A stretch of 64,000 nt of DNA from Bradyrhizobium sp. LHD-71 (GTDB lineage Bacteria; Pseudomonadota; Alphaproteobacteria; Rhizobiales; Xanthobacteraceae): positions 186,001 through 250,000 of the forward strand of contig NZ_JAVIFX010000004.1 of NCBI RefSeq assembly GCF_031157255.1, read 5' to 3'. A program made the translations under genes and the position numbers. Shown here piece after piece: positions 36,112-45,475 of the stretch (position 1 is its first letter; each line of letters begins with the position of its first letter). The notes under the pieces are model-generated. The model was not told the DNA's origin. It ran no database searches and saw only the letters and a list, made by a program, of their open reading frames with translations.

Positions 36112-37338
36112 ATGACCAGACACGGAATACGTTTGCTCAAATTCGGCGTGCTCGCCGGCACTGCTTTAGCCGCGATGATGCCGGCGCATCCGACAGCGGC
36201 ACAGGAAACCGTCAAGCTGGGCTTCACGGCTGCGCTGACCGGCCCGTTCAACGAATTCGGCGAAGGCATCCGCCGCGGCGTCGAGATCGCGATTGAGGAG
36301 TGGAACAAGAAGGGCGGTGTGAATGGCAAGAAGGTGGAGCTGGCCGAGGCGCTCGACGACCAGCTGGTGCCCGACCGGGCCGTGCAGAACATGCGCCGCA
36401 TTCTCGACAATGAGCAGATCGCGGCTCTGATTGCGCCCTCCGGCTCTGGACCGACGCTTGCCGTGATCGACATGCTCGAGGCCGATGGGCGGCCGGTTTG
36501 CAATACACAGGCACAAACGCCCACGATCGTCTATCCGAAAGGCCCCGAGAGCCCACCGCGCCAGAACATCTTCTCGCTGTCCATCGACAATACGGTCGAG
36601 GCGGAGAAACTGGCCGGCGTATTGGCGAGCCAATACAAGAAGGTCGGCCTTCTCCACGAAAGCACCGGCTACGGCGTCACTGGCGCGGAGTTGATCGGCA
36701 AAGCGATCAAGGCGGCCAATCAGGAAGCGACGATTACATCCGAGGCCTATAATCAGCGCGCCCAGGACATGACTGCGCAACTCACCCGCGCACAGCGTGC
36801 AGGTGCGGAAGTGTTGATGGTCGTCGGGCTTGGCGCCGACCTCGCCGTGATCCGCAAGAACATGGCCCGGCTCAACATCAACATTCCGCTCTACGCCACC
36901 GCCGGCGGCATCACGCCACCTTATATGGAAGGCGCAGGCAACCTGGTGAAGGGCACACGCGCCGCAAGCACCAAGTCATTCGGTCTGGATGAGCCGCCTG
37001 CGGCGACGAAGACCTTCCTTGAGCTCTACAAGGCCAAGCATGGATTCGACCGCTGGTGGGGGAACGATCCGGAGCGCCCGCAGATCTCCATGGCCACGAC
37101 CGTCGGCACCGCCTACGACTGCGTGAACCTGCTGCTCAACGCCATGGTGAAGGCCAATTCCACCAAGCCCAAGGACATCATCAAGGCCCTAGAGGAAACC
37201 AAGGACTTTCCCGCCGCAAGCATCCGCGCGATAAGCTTCTCGCCGGAGAAACATCGCGCGCTCACGGTCGATGATCTCGCCGTCTACGAGATCGACAAGC
37301 AGGGCGACAAGGTAAAGCTCACGATCGTGCAGGAATAG
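36112..37338 (+). CDS. Liv-type ABC transporter substrate-binding protein
   Basis: 408-aa periplasmic binding protein of the branched-chain amino acid (LivJ/K, Peripla_BP_6) type. Signal peptide about residues 1-31 (ends TAAQ), then VKLGFTAALTGPFNEFGEGIRRG, the usual first lobe of the fold, and a type I two-lobe architecture. In aromatic-degrading bacteria this family often binds aromatic acids, which suits the neighbours. GGGAGGACAG precedes ATG 36112. First gene of the transporter part of the operon. Confidence 0.92.
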   Translation: MTRHGIRLLKFGVLAGTALAAMMPAHPTAAQETVKLGFTAALTGPFNEFGEGIRRGVEIAIEEWNKKGGVNGKKVELAEALDDQLVPDRAVQNMRRILDNEQIAALIAPSGSGPTLAVIDMLEADGRPVCNTQAQTPTIVYPKGPESPPRQNIFSLSIDNTVEAEKLAGVLASQYKKVGLLHESTGYGVTGAELIGKAIKAANQEATITSEAYNQRAQDMTAQLTRAQRAGAEVLMVVGLGADLAVIRKNMARLNINIPLYATAGGITPPYMEGAGNLVKGTRAASTKSFGLDEPPAATKTFLELYKAKHGFDRWWGNDPERPQISMATTVGTAYDCVNLLLNAMVKANSTKPKDIIKALEETKDFPAASIRAISFSPEKHRALTVDDLAVYEIDKQGDKVKLTIVQE

Positions 37339-37500
37339 CGGGCCCGGCGAAGGATCATCGCGACGGCCGGCGAGCGCGGACAGCCATCCCAATGGCGTTT
37401 GTCGCCAGCATCCCGGTCGGTGGTGATCCTTTCCCTGCGAGCTCGAAGGGCCGCGCCTTCCCGTCCGAGACGCGGCGGCGCAGCTTCTCTTAAGGAAACG

Positions 37501-38388
37501 ATGATGACGACATTTTTGTCCCTCGTGCTCGCAGGCGTCAGCGTCGGCGCCGTCTACGCGCTGGTGGCGCTTGGCCTGAACGTCACCTTCTGGACGACCA
37601 AGACCCTGAATTTCGGCCATGGCTCGCTGATGATGTTCTGCGCCATGCTGATGGTCTATTTCGCGAGCCAGGGTCTCGTCCTTGCCCTCGCAGCCGTCCT
37701 GTCACTGCTGGTCATCGCAGCGTTCGGCATCTTCATCGAGCGCTTCACGGTTCGTCCGGCGCTCAAGACCAACAACAGCATGGGCTGGGTGGTCTCGACG
37801 CTCGGCTTCGGCATCGTGCTGCAGGGCGTGGCCGCCAAACTGTTCGGCTCGCAAGCCGTCGCCTTTCCGTCGATCCTGTTCGACTCGGAAGATTTCGTCA
37901 CGATTTTCGGCCTGCATGTCTCGCTGCAATATCTGGTGGTGCTCGGCCTTTCGGTGTTCCTGGTCGTCGTGCTGGAAGCTTTCCTGCGCCTCACCCGCTG
38001 GGGCCAGGCGGTACGCGCCGTCTCGCACGACCCCGAGCTCGGCCGCGTCAACGGCATGCCGGTCAATGCGATCATCGTCGGCTCCTTCGTGCTGTCGGCA
38101 CTGCTGGGTGGCGCCGCCGGCCTGCTCGTCTCGCAAATCGGCGGCACCGTTGATCCGGCCTTCGGCTTCAACCTGGTGCTGTTCGGCTTCGTCGCAGCGG
38201 TGGTTGGCGGAATGGGATCGTCGGTCGGCGCCCTCGTCGGTGGGATCGCTCTCGGCGTCCTGTCGAAGCTGATCGGCGGCTATGTCGCTTCCGCAGCCGA
38301 ACAGCCGGTCGCCTTTGCAATCCTCATGCTCATGCTCGCCCTTCGTCCGAACGGACTGCTCGCTCAGGCCGAGGCCACCAAGGCATGA
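37501..38388 (+). CDS. Liv ABC transporter permease (LivH-like)
   Basis: 295-aa inner-membrane permease with about eight hydrophobic segments. Family marks: GVSVGAVYALVALGLNV at the start, TLNFGHGSLMMF, and the EAA-like cytoplasmic loop around RAVSHDPELGRVNGMPVN. AAGGAAACG lies directly before ATG 37501, so the upstream in-frame stretch is not used. It pairs with the downstream LivM-LivG fusion and its stop overlaps it by four bases. Confidence 0.93.
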   Translation: MMTTFLSLVLAGVSVGAVYALVALGLNVTFWTTKTLNFGHGSLMMFCAMLMVYFASQGLVLALAAVLSLLVIAAFGIFIERFTVRPALKTNNSMGWVVSTLGFGIVLQGVAAKLFGSQAVAFPSILFDSEDFVTIFGLHVSLQYLVVLGLSVFLVVVLEAFLRLTRWGQAVRAVSHDPELGRVNGMPVNAIIVGSFVLSALLGGAAGLLVSQIGGTVDPAFGFNLVLFGFVAAVVGGMGSSVGALVGGIALGVLSKLIGGYVASAAEQPVAFAILMLMLALRPNGLLAQAEATKA

Positions 38389-40193
38389 CCGCCATCAGAA
38401 CGACCCTCACTGCGATCGTCAACAATCCCTATCTGGTGGGTGCGTTTGTCGTCGCGCTGGCCGCAGGCGCCGGCTGGATGAGCTCAGGTACGATCCACGT
38501 CCTGAGCTTCGTGCTCATCTCCATCATCTTCGCGCTCAGCATCAACCTGCTCACCGGGCTCGCCGGACAGATCTCGCTCGGCCATGCCGGCCTGTTCGGC
38601 ATGGGAGCCTATGTCACAGGTATTCTCGCCAAGACTTACGGCCTGCCGATTCTGCTCGCGATCCCCTTCGGCGCGCTGGCGGCGGCGCTGGTGGGCTATC
38701 TGCTGTCGTTCCCGGCAGGCCGCGTGCGCGACGTCTATCTTGCCATGATGACGTTGGGCTTCGGCATGATCTTCTTCGAGATCGTGCGTGAATGGAATTC
38801 GGTCACGGGCGGCATGATGGGCCTCAGCGGCGTCCCCTCACCTACTCTTCGCACGCTCAAGATCTTGGGCTACAGGATCGACGAAGTTTGGTTCTTCCGC
38901 GGTATTCTGCTGGTCACTGTTCTCACCCTCTGGATCATGCGCAATGTGACCCAGAGCCGGATCGGGCGCGCCTTCTTCGCGATCCACCACAGCGAGATCG
39001 CCGCTGGCAGCCTTGGAATCTCGCGGGCGGGGACCAAACAGTTCGCTTACGTGCTCAGCGGCCTGCTGGCGGGTCTGTCGGGAGGTATCTATGCGCATCT
39101 GGTTGGCTACCTCGGACCCGACAGCTTCACCCTCAACCGCTCGATCGAGGTGCTCGTCATCGCGATCGTCGGCGGACTCGGCTCAATCGCCGGGCAGGTG
39201 CTGAGCGCCACACTGTTCACCTTTCTGCCGGAGACGCTGCAGGTGTTCTCCGAGTATCAGTTCATCGTTTACGGCATCATCCTCACATTCTCGCTCATTG
39301 TATTGCCGCAAGGCATCGCTGGTCTGTTGCTGCTGCCGCCGCGTTTCATCCAGGCGGGCTCACTCGCCCGGCTGCGCGCCGGAACGGGCAGCAAGACGAT
39401 GACCGCCAGTTCACAGATGGGCGGCCTGCTCGAGGTCGATGGCCTCACCAAGCGCTTCGGCGGCCTCACGGCGCTCAACAACGTCACGCTGAACCTTAAG
39501 CCCGGCCACATCACCGCCCTTGTCGGCCCGAATGGCTCCGGCAAGAGCACGCTTGTGAACGTGATCAGCGGCATCTACCCACCGACCGAGGGAAAGGTGC
39601 TGTTCAAGGGCAACGACATCACCGGCCTGCCCGACCACAAGATTGCGCGCACCGGGATCGTGCGCACCTTCCAGGACCCCCGGCTCGTGCCGAATTTCAC
39701 CGTGCGGGAAAACCTGCTGCTCGGCGCGCACAGGCTGATGACGCATAGCGGCTTCGCCTCGGCGCTGGCACTGCCGTTGGCAACGCGCGAGGAAGCCGCG
39801 TATCTCGCCCGCATCGACCGGATCATGGAGCTCACCGAGCTTACGCCGACGGCCGACCAGACGGTCGACTCACTCCCCTATGGCTATCGCCGGCTGGCCG
39901 AAGTGGCGCGCGCGCTTGTCGCTTCGCCCTCGGCCATCCTGCTGGACGAACCGGCGGCCGGCCTCTCCGAGATCGAAATGGAGCATCTGTCGCGCATCAT
40001 CCGCCGCATGAAGGAGATGGGGCTCACGATCATGCTGATCGACCATCATATGGATTTCCTCGCCGAGCTCGTGGACGACGTCGTGGTGCTCGACAGCGGC
40101 AAGGTCATCTATCGCGGCACCATCGACGGGATGCGCGCCGACCGCACTGTGATCAATGCCTATCTTGGTGAAGAGGAAGCCGTCCATGCTTGA
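38385..40193 (+). CDS. Fused Liv ABC permease and ATPase (LivM-LivG)
   Basis: 602-aa fusion. Residues about 1-325 are a LivM permease (TGLAGQISLGHAGLFGMGAYVTG, then SFPAGRVRDVYLAMMTLGFGMI). Residues about 345-602 form a LivG ATPase with Walker A GPNGSGKST, signature-region LPYGYRRLAEVARAL and Walker B ILLDEPAAGLSEIE, H-loop MLIDHHMDFL. The linker has internal Met codons (339, 345), so a separate ATPase could be made as well, but the frame is continuous. Starts by ATGA overlap with the LivH-like gene. Confidence 0.95.
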   Translation: MTAIRTTLTAIVNNPYLVGAFVVALAAGAGWMSSGTIHVLSFVLISIIFALSINLLTGLAGQISLGHAGLFGMGAYVTGILAKTYGLPILLAIPFGALAAALVGYLLSFPAGRVRDVYLAMMTLGFGMIFFEIVREWNSVTGGMMGLSGVPSPTLRTLKILGYRIDEVWFFRGILLVTVLTLWIMRNVTQSRIGRAFFAIHHSEIAAGSLGISRAGTKQFAYVLSGLLAGLSGGIYAHLVGYLGPDSFTLNRSIEVLVIAIVGGLGSIAGQVLSATLFTFLPETLQVFSEYQFIVYGIILTFSLIVLPQGIAGLLLLPPRFIQAGSLARLRAGTGSKTMTASSQMGGLLEVDGLTKRFGGLTALNNVTLNLKPGHITALVGPNGSGKSTLVNVISGIYPPTEGKVLFKGNDITGLPDHKIARTGIVRTFQDPRLVPNFTVRENLLLGAHRLMTHSGFASALALPLATREEAAYLARIDRIMELTELTPTADQTVDSLPYGYRRLAEVARALVASPSAILLDEPAAGLSEIEMEHLSRIIRRMKEMGLTIMLIDHHMDFLAELVDDVVVLDSGKVIYRGTIDGMRADRTVINAYLGEEEAVHA

Positions 40194-40896
40194 GCTGAGG
40201 GAGGTGAAAGTCAGCTACGGCGCGGTCGAGGCGGTTCGAGGCGTATCGTTGATCGCCAAGCCCGGCACCACCACGGCCATTCTCGGCGCGAACGGCGCGG
40301 GCAAGTCCTCATTGCTGCGCACCATCTCGGGTGTCGCACCGCTCAAGGGCGGCAGCATCTTCCTCAATAATCAGGACGTCTCGAAGATTCCCGCCGAGAA
40401 GCGGGCGCGGCTCGGCCTCGCCCATGCCATGGAAGGACGCCGTCTGTTCCGGCAACTGACCGTCGAAGAGAACCTGCGGCTCGCCTGGTCGTTCGGGACG
40501 CAAAAGACACCGCAGCCGGCCGCAATCGAAGATATCTATGCGCGATTTCCGATTCTGAAAGAAAAGTCCGCCGTGCAGGCCGGCTACCTGAGCGGCGGCC
40601 AGCAGCAGATGGTCATTCTGTCCTGTGCGACCATCCGGGATCCATCTTTCCTGCTGCTGGACGAACCGTCGCTCGGACTTGCGCCGATCATCGTGACGCA
40701 GATCTACGAATTCATCACCAGCTATGCCCGCCGCTCCGGCGCCACGGTCATCATCGCCGAGCAGATGGCAAATCTGGCGCTCAGGGTCTCCGATCGCGGC
40801 TACGTGCTGCGGCGAGGCAAGTTCGTTCTCGAAGGCGAAAGCCGCAAACTATTGGCCGACGGGGTCGCAAACTCGCTATCCGCGAGCTATCTCTGA
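40186..40896 (+). CDS. Liv ABC transporter ATP-binding protein (LivF-like)
   Basis: 236-aa ATPase. Walker A GANGAGKSSLL, signature LSGGQQQMVILSCAT, Walker B FLLLDEPSLGLAP and a final glutamine-type loop IIAEQMANLAL are all present. ATG 40186 overlaps the end of the LivM-LivG gene by eight bases; GAGGAAG lies upstream. Completes the importer as the second ATPase of the heterodimer. Its 3' end overlaps the convergent aldo/keto reductase by 10 bases. Confidence 0.95.
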   Translation: MLELREVKVSYGAVEAVRGVSLIAKPGTTTAILGANGAGKSSLLRTISGVAPLKGGSIFLNNQDVSKIPAEKRARLGLAHAMEGRRLFRQLTVEENLRLAWSFGTQKTPQPAAIEDIYARFPILKEKSAVQAGYLSGGQQQMVILSCATIRDPSFLLLDEPSLGLAPIIVTQIYEFITSYARRSGATVIIAEQMANLALRVSDRGYVLRRGKFVLEGESRKLLADGVANSLSASYL

Positions 40897-41774
40897 TCGC
40901 CTTCGATGCTTGTTGCGATGCCATTGAGCGCAGCGATCGCGTCATCCGGCAGACGAAGTTCAGCCGCAGCGAGATTCTCCCTCAGATGCGCAACAGACGA
41001 CGTGCCGGGGATCAACAGGATATTCGGCGCACGGCGAAGCAGCCAGGCCAGCGCGACCTGCATCGGCGTGGCACCGAGACTCCGCGCAACGTTTGACAGG
41101 GTCGACGATTGCACGGGAGTGAAGCCGCCGAGCGGAAAGAACGGCACATAGGCGATGCCATCACGGGTGAGGTCGTCGACCATGGCGTCGTCGGCACGGT
41201 GCGCCAGATTGTACTGGTTCTGCACGCAGACGATCTCGCAGAGCCCGCGTCCTTCTGCGATCTGCGCAGACGTGACGTTGCTCAGCCCGATATGACGGAT
41301 GAGCCCCTGCTGCTGCAAATCGGCGAGGACTGTCAGCGGCGCCTCGATCGACCCTTCGGCTGGCCCGTGAGCGTCGAACATGGCTCGCAAGTTGACCACG
41401 TCGAGGACATCCAGCCCCAGATTGCACAGATTGTCATCTACCGCCTGCGTAAGCTCTTGGCGCGAGAAGGCGGGAAGCCATGCCCCATCTTCACTGCGCC
41501 GGGCGCCAACCTTGGTGACGATGACCAGGTCGGTCGGATAGGGATGCAGCGCCTGACGGATCAACCGGTTGGTGACATGCGGGCCGTAGAAATCGCTGGT
41601 GTCGATATGGTTCACGCCGGAGGCGACGGCTTCGCGTAGCACGGCGAGCGCCGAGTCGTGATCTTTAGGAGGACCGAACACACCGGGGCCTGCAAGCTGC
41701 ATGGCGCCGTAGCCGAGCCGCTTCACGGTGAGGTCGCCGAGAGTGAAACTGCCGGACCGGTCCAGCGCTGCCAT
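40887..41774 (-). CDS. Aldo/keto reductase family oxidoreductase
   Basis: 295-aa (alpha/beta)8-barrel NAD(P)H oxidoreductase. The active-site aspartate and tyrosine are in HIDTSDFYGPHVTN and the lysine in VIVTKVGARR; the usual catalytic histidine position reads DVVNLRAM, so Asn takes its place, as in some side branches of the family. Cofactor segments IGLSNVTSAQI and LLIPGTSSVAHLREN are normal. Transcribed toward the Liv operon, not part of it; may reduce a pathway aldehyde, but the substrate is unknown. Confidence 0.9.
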   Translation of the reverse strand: MAALDRSGSFTLGDLTVKRLGYGAMQLAGPGVFGPPKDHDSALAVLREAVASGVNHIDTSDFYGPHVTNRLIRQALHPYPTDLVIVTKVGARRSEDGAWLPAFSRQELTQAVDDNLCNLGLDVLDVVNLRAMFDAHGPAEGSIEAPLTVLADLQQQGLIRHIGLSNVTSAQIAEGRGLCEIVCVQNQYNLAHRADDAMVDDLTRDGIAYVPFFPLGGFTPVQSSTLSNVARSLGATPMQVALAWLLRRAPNILLIPGTSSVAHLRENLAAAELRLPDDAIAALNGIATSIEGDQR

Positions 41775-41980
41775 GGTCGATCTCCTTCTTCAGATGACCA
41801 AGAGATAGGTATCGCCGGCCGGCGCGATAGCGCTGATCAGCTTTATGAAGGCACCCGCGCATGACTTCCGCAAATTGTAGCTAATTTTGGCGCCTGCCGC
41901 TGCGGCGGAGCGCTCTTACCAGAGCGCTTGGCGAAGAGTGCGGGTGTTATGCGAGCGCTAACCAATATCCGCGGCGCTAT

Positions 41981-42445
41981 TCACTCTCTTGGCGGCCAGT
42001 CGGGCAGGAGCGTAATCCCGAACCTTGGCGCAACTGCTTTGAGCCGCTCGATATCGGCAGCAGTCGGCGGACCGACCATCTCTCCCTGCTGGAGTTCACG
42101 ACCAGCTTCGGCGAGAAACCGCTGGAACACGCTCGGTGTCCCTATCAGAATGTAGCGAACAGGCTGGTTGCCAGGGTTCATGAGCTGGTGCGGGACGCCG
42201 CGTTTCAGAAAGATGCTTTCGCCAGGCGAAAGCGTTCGCGCCTCCCCATTCACGACGGCGATCAACTGTCCTTCGATGACGTAAACGGTCTCGTCGTCGT
42301 CCGCATGAACATGGATCGGTGTCTTCGTCTGTCCGCCACTTCTGTTTTCGAACAGACAGAATTGGCCTTCCGTCTGTTCACCGGATACCAGTCGCTTCAT
42401 AGCGACGCCCACAAGCGCGAATTCCTTTGGTTCAGAACCCGTCAT
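41981..42445 (-). CDS. Cupin-domain protein
   Basis: 154-aa small cupin. The metal-binding motif 1 is THIHVH-like (PIHVHADDDETVYVIEG, two His and a Glu) and motif 2 is GVPHQLMNPGNQPVRYI (third His); together they bind one metal ion in a beta-barrel. Such proteins act as dioxygenases, isomerases or sensors. The ATG at 42445 has GGCGGGAT about 9 bases upstream; longer readings to 42541 are possible. Stands between the aldo/keto reductase and the glycosyltransferase on the same strand. Confidence 0.85.
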   Translation of the reverse strand: MTGSEPKEFALVGVAMKRLVSGEQTEGQFCLFENRSGGQTKTPIHVHADDDETVYVIEGQLIAVVNGEARTLSPGESIFLKRGVPHQLMNPGNQPVRYILIGTPSVFQRFLAEAGRELQQGEMVGPPTAADIERLKAVAPRFGITLLPDWPPRE

Positions 42446-42562
42446 TGTTTCGATCCCGCCTTGCATTTCAGATTTCTGTTCAAGCACATTGCCTGGCGAA
42501 TCGAGCCGATACTCCAGGAACACGTGATGTTCCAGGAGCACATCATGTAGGCTCCACTGCAG

Positions 42563-44497
42563 CTATTCGGCGACAACCAGTCCGGCAAGTGTCGAGCCCC
42601 CATGCACGATCGGTGCGAGCGCGCGCACGCGGGTCAACGGGCCCACATAACGAAGAGGCGTGTCAGCCCTGTTTGGGTCAGGGGGCTCCTCAAGGAGGGC
42701 GACGAACCGCTTGCCGAGCAAGGCCTGTACATTGCGTTGCGGCACAATCGACCATCGCGCGCCGATCCTGCTGAATGCGAGATAAAAGACTGCCATTGGC
42801 TCGCGCGTGTCGAGAGTGCTGGCGAGCGCGTCGGGAACTGGAATATAACTCATTGGAAATATACCGTCGTCGATGACGAGGCGGCGTGGAGGATCGTCCC
42901 GGGCCGCTTCTAGCGAAAGGCGCACCGTCTCCAATGCTTTTAGGCTGTCTGCGCGCTCCTTTTCAAATTCGAAGCTGGACAGCTCGTTGGGTCGCGGTGA
43001 CGTCCAGAGATTGAGCGCAGCCAATCGTGCAGAAGAAAAAGCGACAACGATCACGGCCGAAGCGACAGCGGCCACCAACCATTGCCGCTGCCGTGGCACG
43101 GCCTGACTGCTCGGGATCGCGGTACCGCTCCATTCTAACGGAGCCAACCGCGACAAGGTGAGCCAAACGATACCTGCGCCGAGCCCGACCCACCCGGCAG
43201 CCTGAAGTCCGAAGACGATCGGCGCATACATCAGCCCGAGCCTATCGTACGTCGAGGAGAAGCCGAACAACGCATGCCCAAGCATGCAGCCTAGCAGGTA
43301 GGTTGCGACCACGATCGTCGCCCGCTGCGCATGTTGCACGGCAAATGCGGCACCGGCGGCAAGGAAGAAGACCCACAATTTTGTCAGTACCGCCGCGAGA
43401 ACGAGCGTCGCGCAGACAACGAGTGCAAGGACACTAGGCCGTCGGATCGGGTTTGGCGTTCGCCATGCGTAGATCGCACCGCATGCGGTCCAAAGAAGCG
43501 CCAACGCGACAGTGAGGGCGGGCGGCTGCTGCAACCACAGGCCGCCGTCATTCACCGACTCCCACATATTGACTGCGATGTTCTTCGGCCAGAACAAGGG
43601 AAAATCCCGCAGGTTCCGCGAAGTTCCGTGTCGGAAGAGCGCGTCCCACTCAGCGATGCTCGAAGTCGCAGAGAACCCCTCGGCCAATCTGTCGTGCTCG
43701 ACGGCCGGAGACCAGGTTCCGTATTTCGGGCTGGTCGCCGCATAGAGCACTTGGTTCGTGTTGCTCGACAGCGACAAAATGCCGTGACGCTGATACTGCG
43801 TCATCATCCAAGGAGCGAGAGTTATGCCCACGGAGACCGTAAATGCTGCCAGCAGTATAACAGCGCGAGATCGTTCATACGCGAGGCTGACCACGGCTAA
43901 CAGCGGGACAGCGAACAGGGTCATTGGCCGCGCAAGATTGCTCAAACCTGTCAGCAATCCCGCCATAGCCCAGACAGCTGCCGTCCAGCGCTCGGCGAGC
44001 AATACTGCCAACGCGGCGAGCAGGAACGTCGCGCCAGCATGTTCGGTCAGAAGTCCATGTGAAAACATGATGTAGTTGGGCAGCACAGCGAGGCTCAACG
44101 AAACGATCAGCGGCGCTGGCGCGGGCAGCAGGCGTTTGAAGATGAGATACCCAAGCAGAATTGAAACGCTATCGAGCAGCGCATTGACGATTTTCGCGAT
44201 CGCGAGCGAAGCGCCCAGATACTGAAAGGGCAGCGCCAGCAGCAATGAATAAAGCGGCCGCAGCGATGTATTGACGCCCTCACCACGAGCAGTCGCCGCT
44301 GCGACTTGGTACCAATGCCAGGCATCCGCAATCGGCGCACCGAAAATGACCTGGTGGCCGGCAACGGTCGCGGTGGGAAACGCTAATACTGCGCCTGCAC
44401 GCAGCAAGAACGCGACGCCAAACACGAGCCAGGCCTCGCGCGGGCTCGTTCGGAATGCCTTGATGTGCTTCCACGCAAATGGTCTTTCGACACGCAT
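42563..44497 (-). CDS. ArnT/PMT-type (GT39/83-like) membrane glycosyltransferase
   Basis: 644-aa integral membrane protein with about 12 hydrophobic segments and a soluble C-terminal part of about 150 residues. The N-terminal loop holds an acidic residue after TM1 (FGAPIADAWHWYQVA), the usual position of the catalytic acid in ArnT, PMT and related enzymes that transfer sugars from polyprenyl phosphate in the periplasm. Target could be lipid A, a surface polymer or a protein. ATG 44497 follows GGGAG. It borders an AT-richer region, so recent acquisition is conceivable. Confidence 0.78.
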   Translation of the reverse strand: MRVERPFAWKHIKAFRTSPREAWLVFGVAFLLRAGAVLAFPTATVAGHQVIFGAPIADAWHWYQVAAATARGEGVNTSLRPLYSLLLALPFQYLGASLAIAKIVNALLDSVSILLGYLIFKRLLPAPAPLIVSLSLAVLPNYIMFSHGLLTEHAGATFLLAALAVLLAERWTAAVWAMAGLLTGLSNLARPMTLFAVPLLAVVSLAYERSRAVILLAAFTVSVGITLAPWMMTQYQRHGILSLSSNTNQVLYAATSPKYGTWSPAVEHDRLAEGFSATSSIAEWDALFRHGTSRNLRDFPLFWPKNIAVNMWESVNDGGLWLQQPPALTVALALLWTACGAIYAWRTPNPIRRPSVLALVVCATLVLAAVLTKLWVFFLAAGAAFAVQHAQRATIVVATYLLGCMLGHALFGFSSTYDRLGLMYAPIVFGLQAAGWVGLGAGIVWLTLSRLAPLEWSGTAIPSSQAVPRQRQWLVAAVASAVIVVAFSSARLAALNLWTSPRPNELSSFEFEKERADSLKALETVRLSLEAARDDPPRRLVIDDGIFPMSYIPVPDALASTLDTREPMAVFYLAFSRIGARWSIVPQRNVQALLGKRFVALLEEPPDPNRADTPLRYVGPLTRVRALAPIVHGGSTLAGLVVAE

Positions 44498-45029
44498 CGC
44501 ATGGCTCCCACACGTCGAGCAACGTGATTTTGATGGGACTTGCCTGATCAGCCGATTACTGCTGCTCAGAGAACCTGATGCCCGTCAACGCGGCCCCTTA
44601 CGCTAAGCCGATTCTACCAAATTGGAATGACCGGCCGCACAAACGCACAAAAAAAATCGTCGCGAAACCGCTTGCAATATTTCCATTGCTTCGTAAGCGA
44701 GCTGCTACGATAGCGCATCAGTCATCGAATTGCCCTCGCGCACGATACGTGTGCAGTAAATCTGAAATTTGAATGCGTTCATGGCTGCGCGAGACACGTT
44801 GCGCGTTTGCGGCGCGAGTTCGAATCGGGTGACGCGTGGCACTACTGCCGATCTTGTTTTTAGCTCCTCATCGCCTGCTTGTTGTTTTTGCTGGAGAACA
44901 TCGCAAGCCATCTAACGGGGATCAGATATCGATTTGCGTTTTGCTTATTGTCTTTCCATTCAGACGTGATCTTGAAAGTGATCGGGTGTGTGTTACCGCT
45001 GCGTGCTCATGTAATCCGAGGAGAACGTC
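44498..45029. other. AT-richer non-coding stretch upstream of the tRNA-Ser region
   Basis: 532 bases with no gene I can support. GC falls visibly, to about 42 percent in 44641-44700 and 45 percent in 44881-44940, against roughly 60 percent around it. There is an A8 run at about 44649-44656 and several short direct palindromes, but no complete RNA gene. It may be old foreign DNA or decayed genes. Confidence 0.6.
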
Positions 45030-45419
45030 ATGCGCGCTTTTTCCCCAGCATCGATGATTTCAACAATGGTCGCACTGTCCTTGGCGATTCCGGCGGCGCA
45101 GGCCGCGCCTGCGCAGACCAACACGGACTTGACGGTCACGCCGACAGGAACGCAGGCAGCTGAAACGATCGTGACACTGACGGCCAAAGTCGCGCAAGGC
45201 GCGGGACCGGGCGGCGCAGCGGGGCCTGCCGGCACCGTCAAATTCTGCGTGGGCACCGCCGATCTCGGCAAGTGCAATGGTCACCTGCTGTTGGGCATGG
45301 CGCAATTGGACACGAACGGGCAGGCCCTTACGGCCGCGCATGCAATGAGCGACGCCTCGCAACTCGGCTCATGCTGCTGCGTTGCATCGAGCTGTCTGAC
45401 GCAACATCGCTCGCTTTGA
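45030..45419 (+). CDS. Truncated secreted Ig-like-repeat protein
   Basis: 129-aa product with a clear signal peptide (about residues 1-26, ends AQAA). Residues about 34-95 resemble the beginning of a bacterial Ig-like domain of the type repeated in large surface adhesins (TVTPTGTQAAETIVTLTAKV, then GTVKFCVGTADLGKC and GMAQLDTNGQALT). The domain breaks off and the last 25 residues, rich in Cys and Ser, look unrelated, so this is probably a remnant of a long repeat protein. GAGGAG precedes the ATG. Confidence 0.55.
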   Translation: MRAFSPASMISTMVALSLAIPAAQAAPAQTNTDLTVTPTGTQAAETIVTLTAKVAQGAGPGGAAGPAGTVKFCVGTADLGKCNGHLLLGMAQLDTNGQALTAAHAMSDASQLGSCCCVASSCLTQHRSL

Positions 45420-45475
45420 ACCCTTCTGCAGTTTGTGACATGCTCACTGGCAGTGGACCGTTGAATTGAGCCGAC

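Noticed and set aside
44811-44845. Sequence GAGTTCGAATCGGGTGACGCG resembling a tRNA T-arm near the AT-rich patch
   Set aside because: Only the T-loop (TTCGAAT) matches; the flanking arms do not pair and no anticodon or acceptor stem can be drawn. It shares just 9 bases with the nearby tRNA-Ser, so I do not call it an att site or tRNA fragment.
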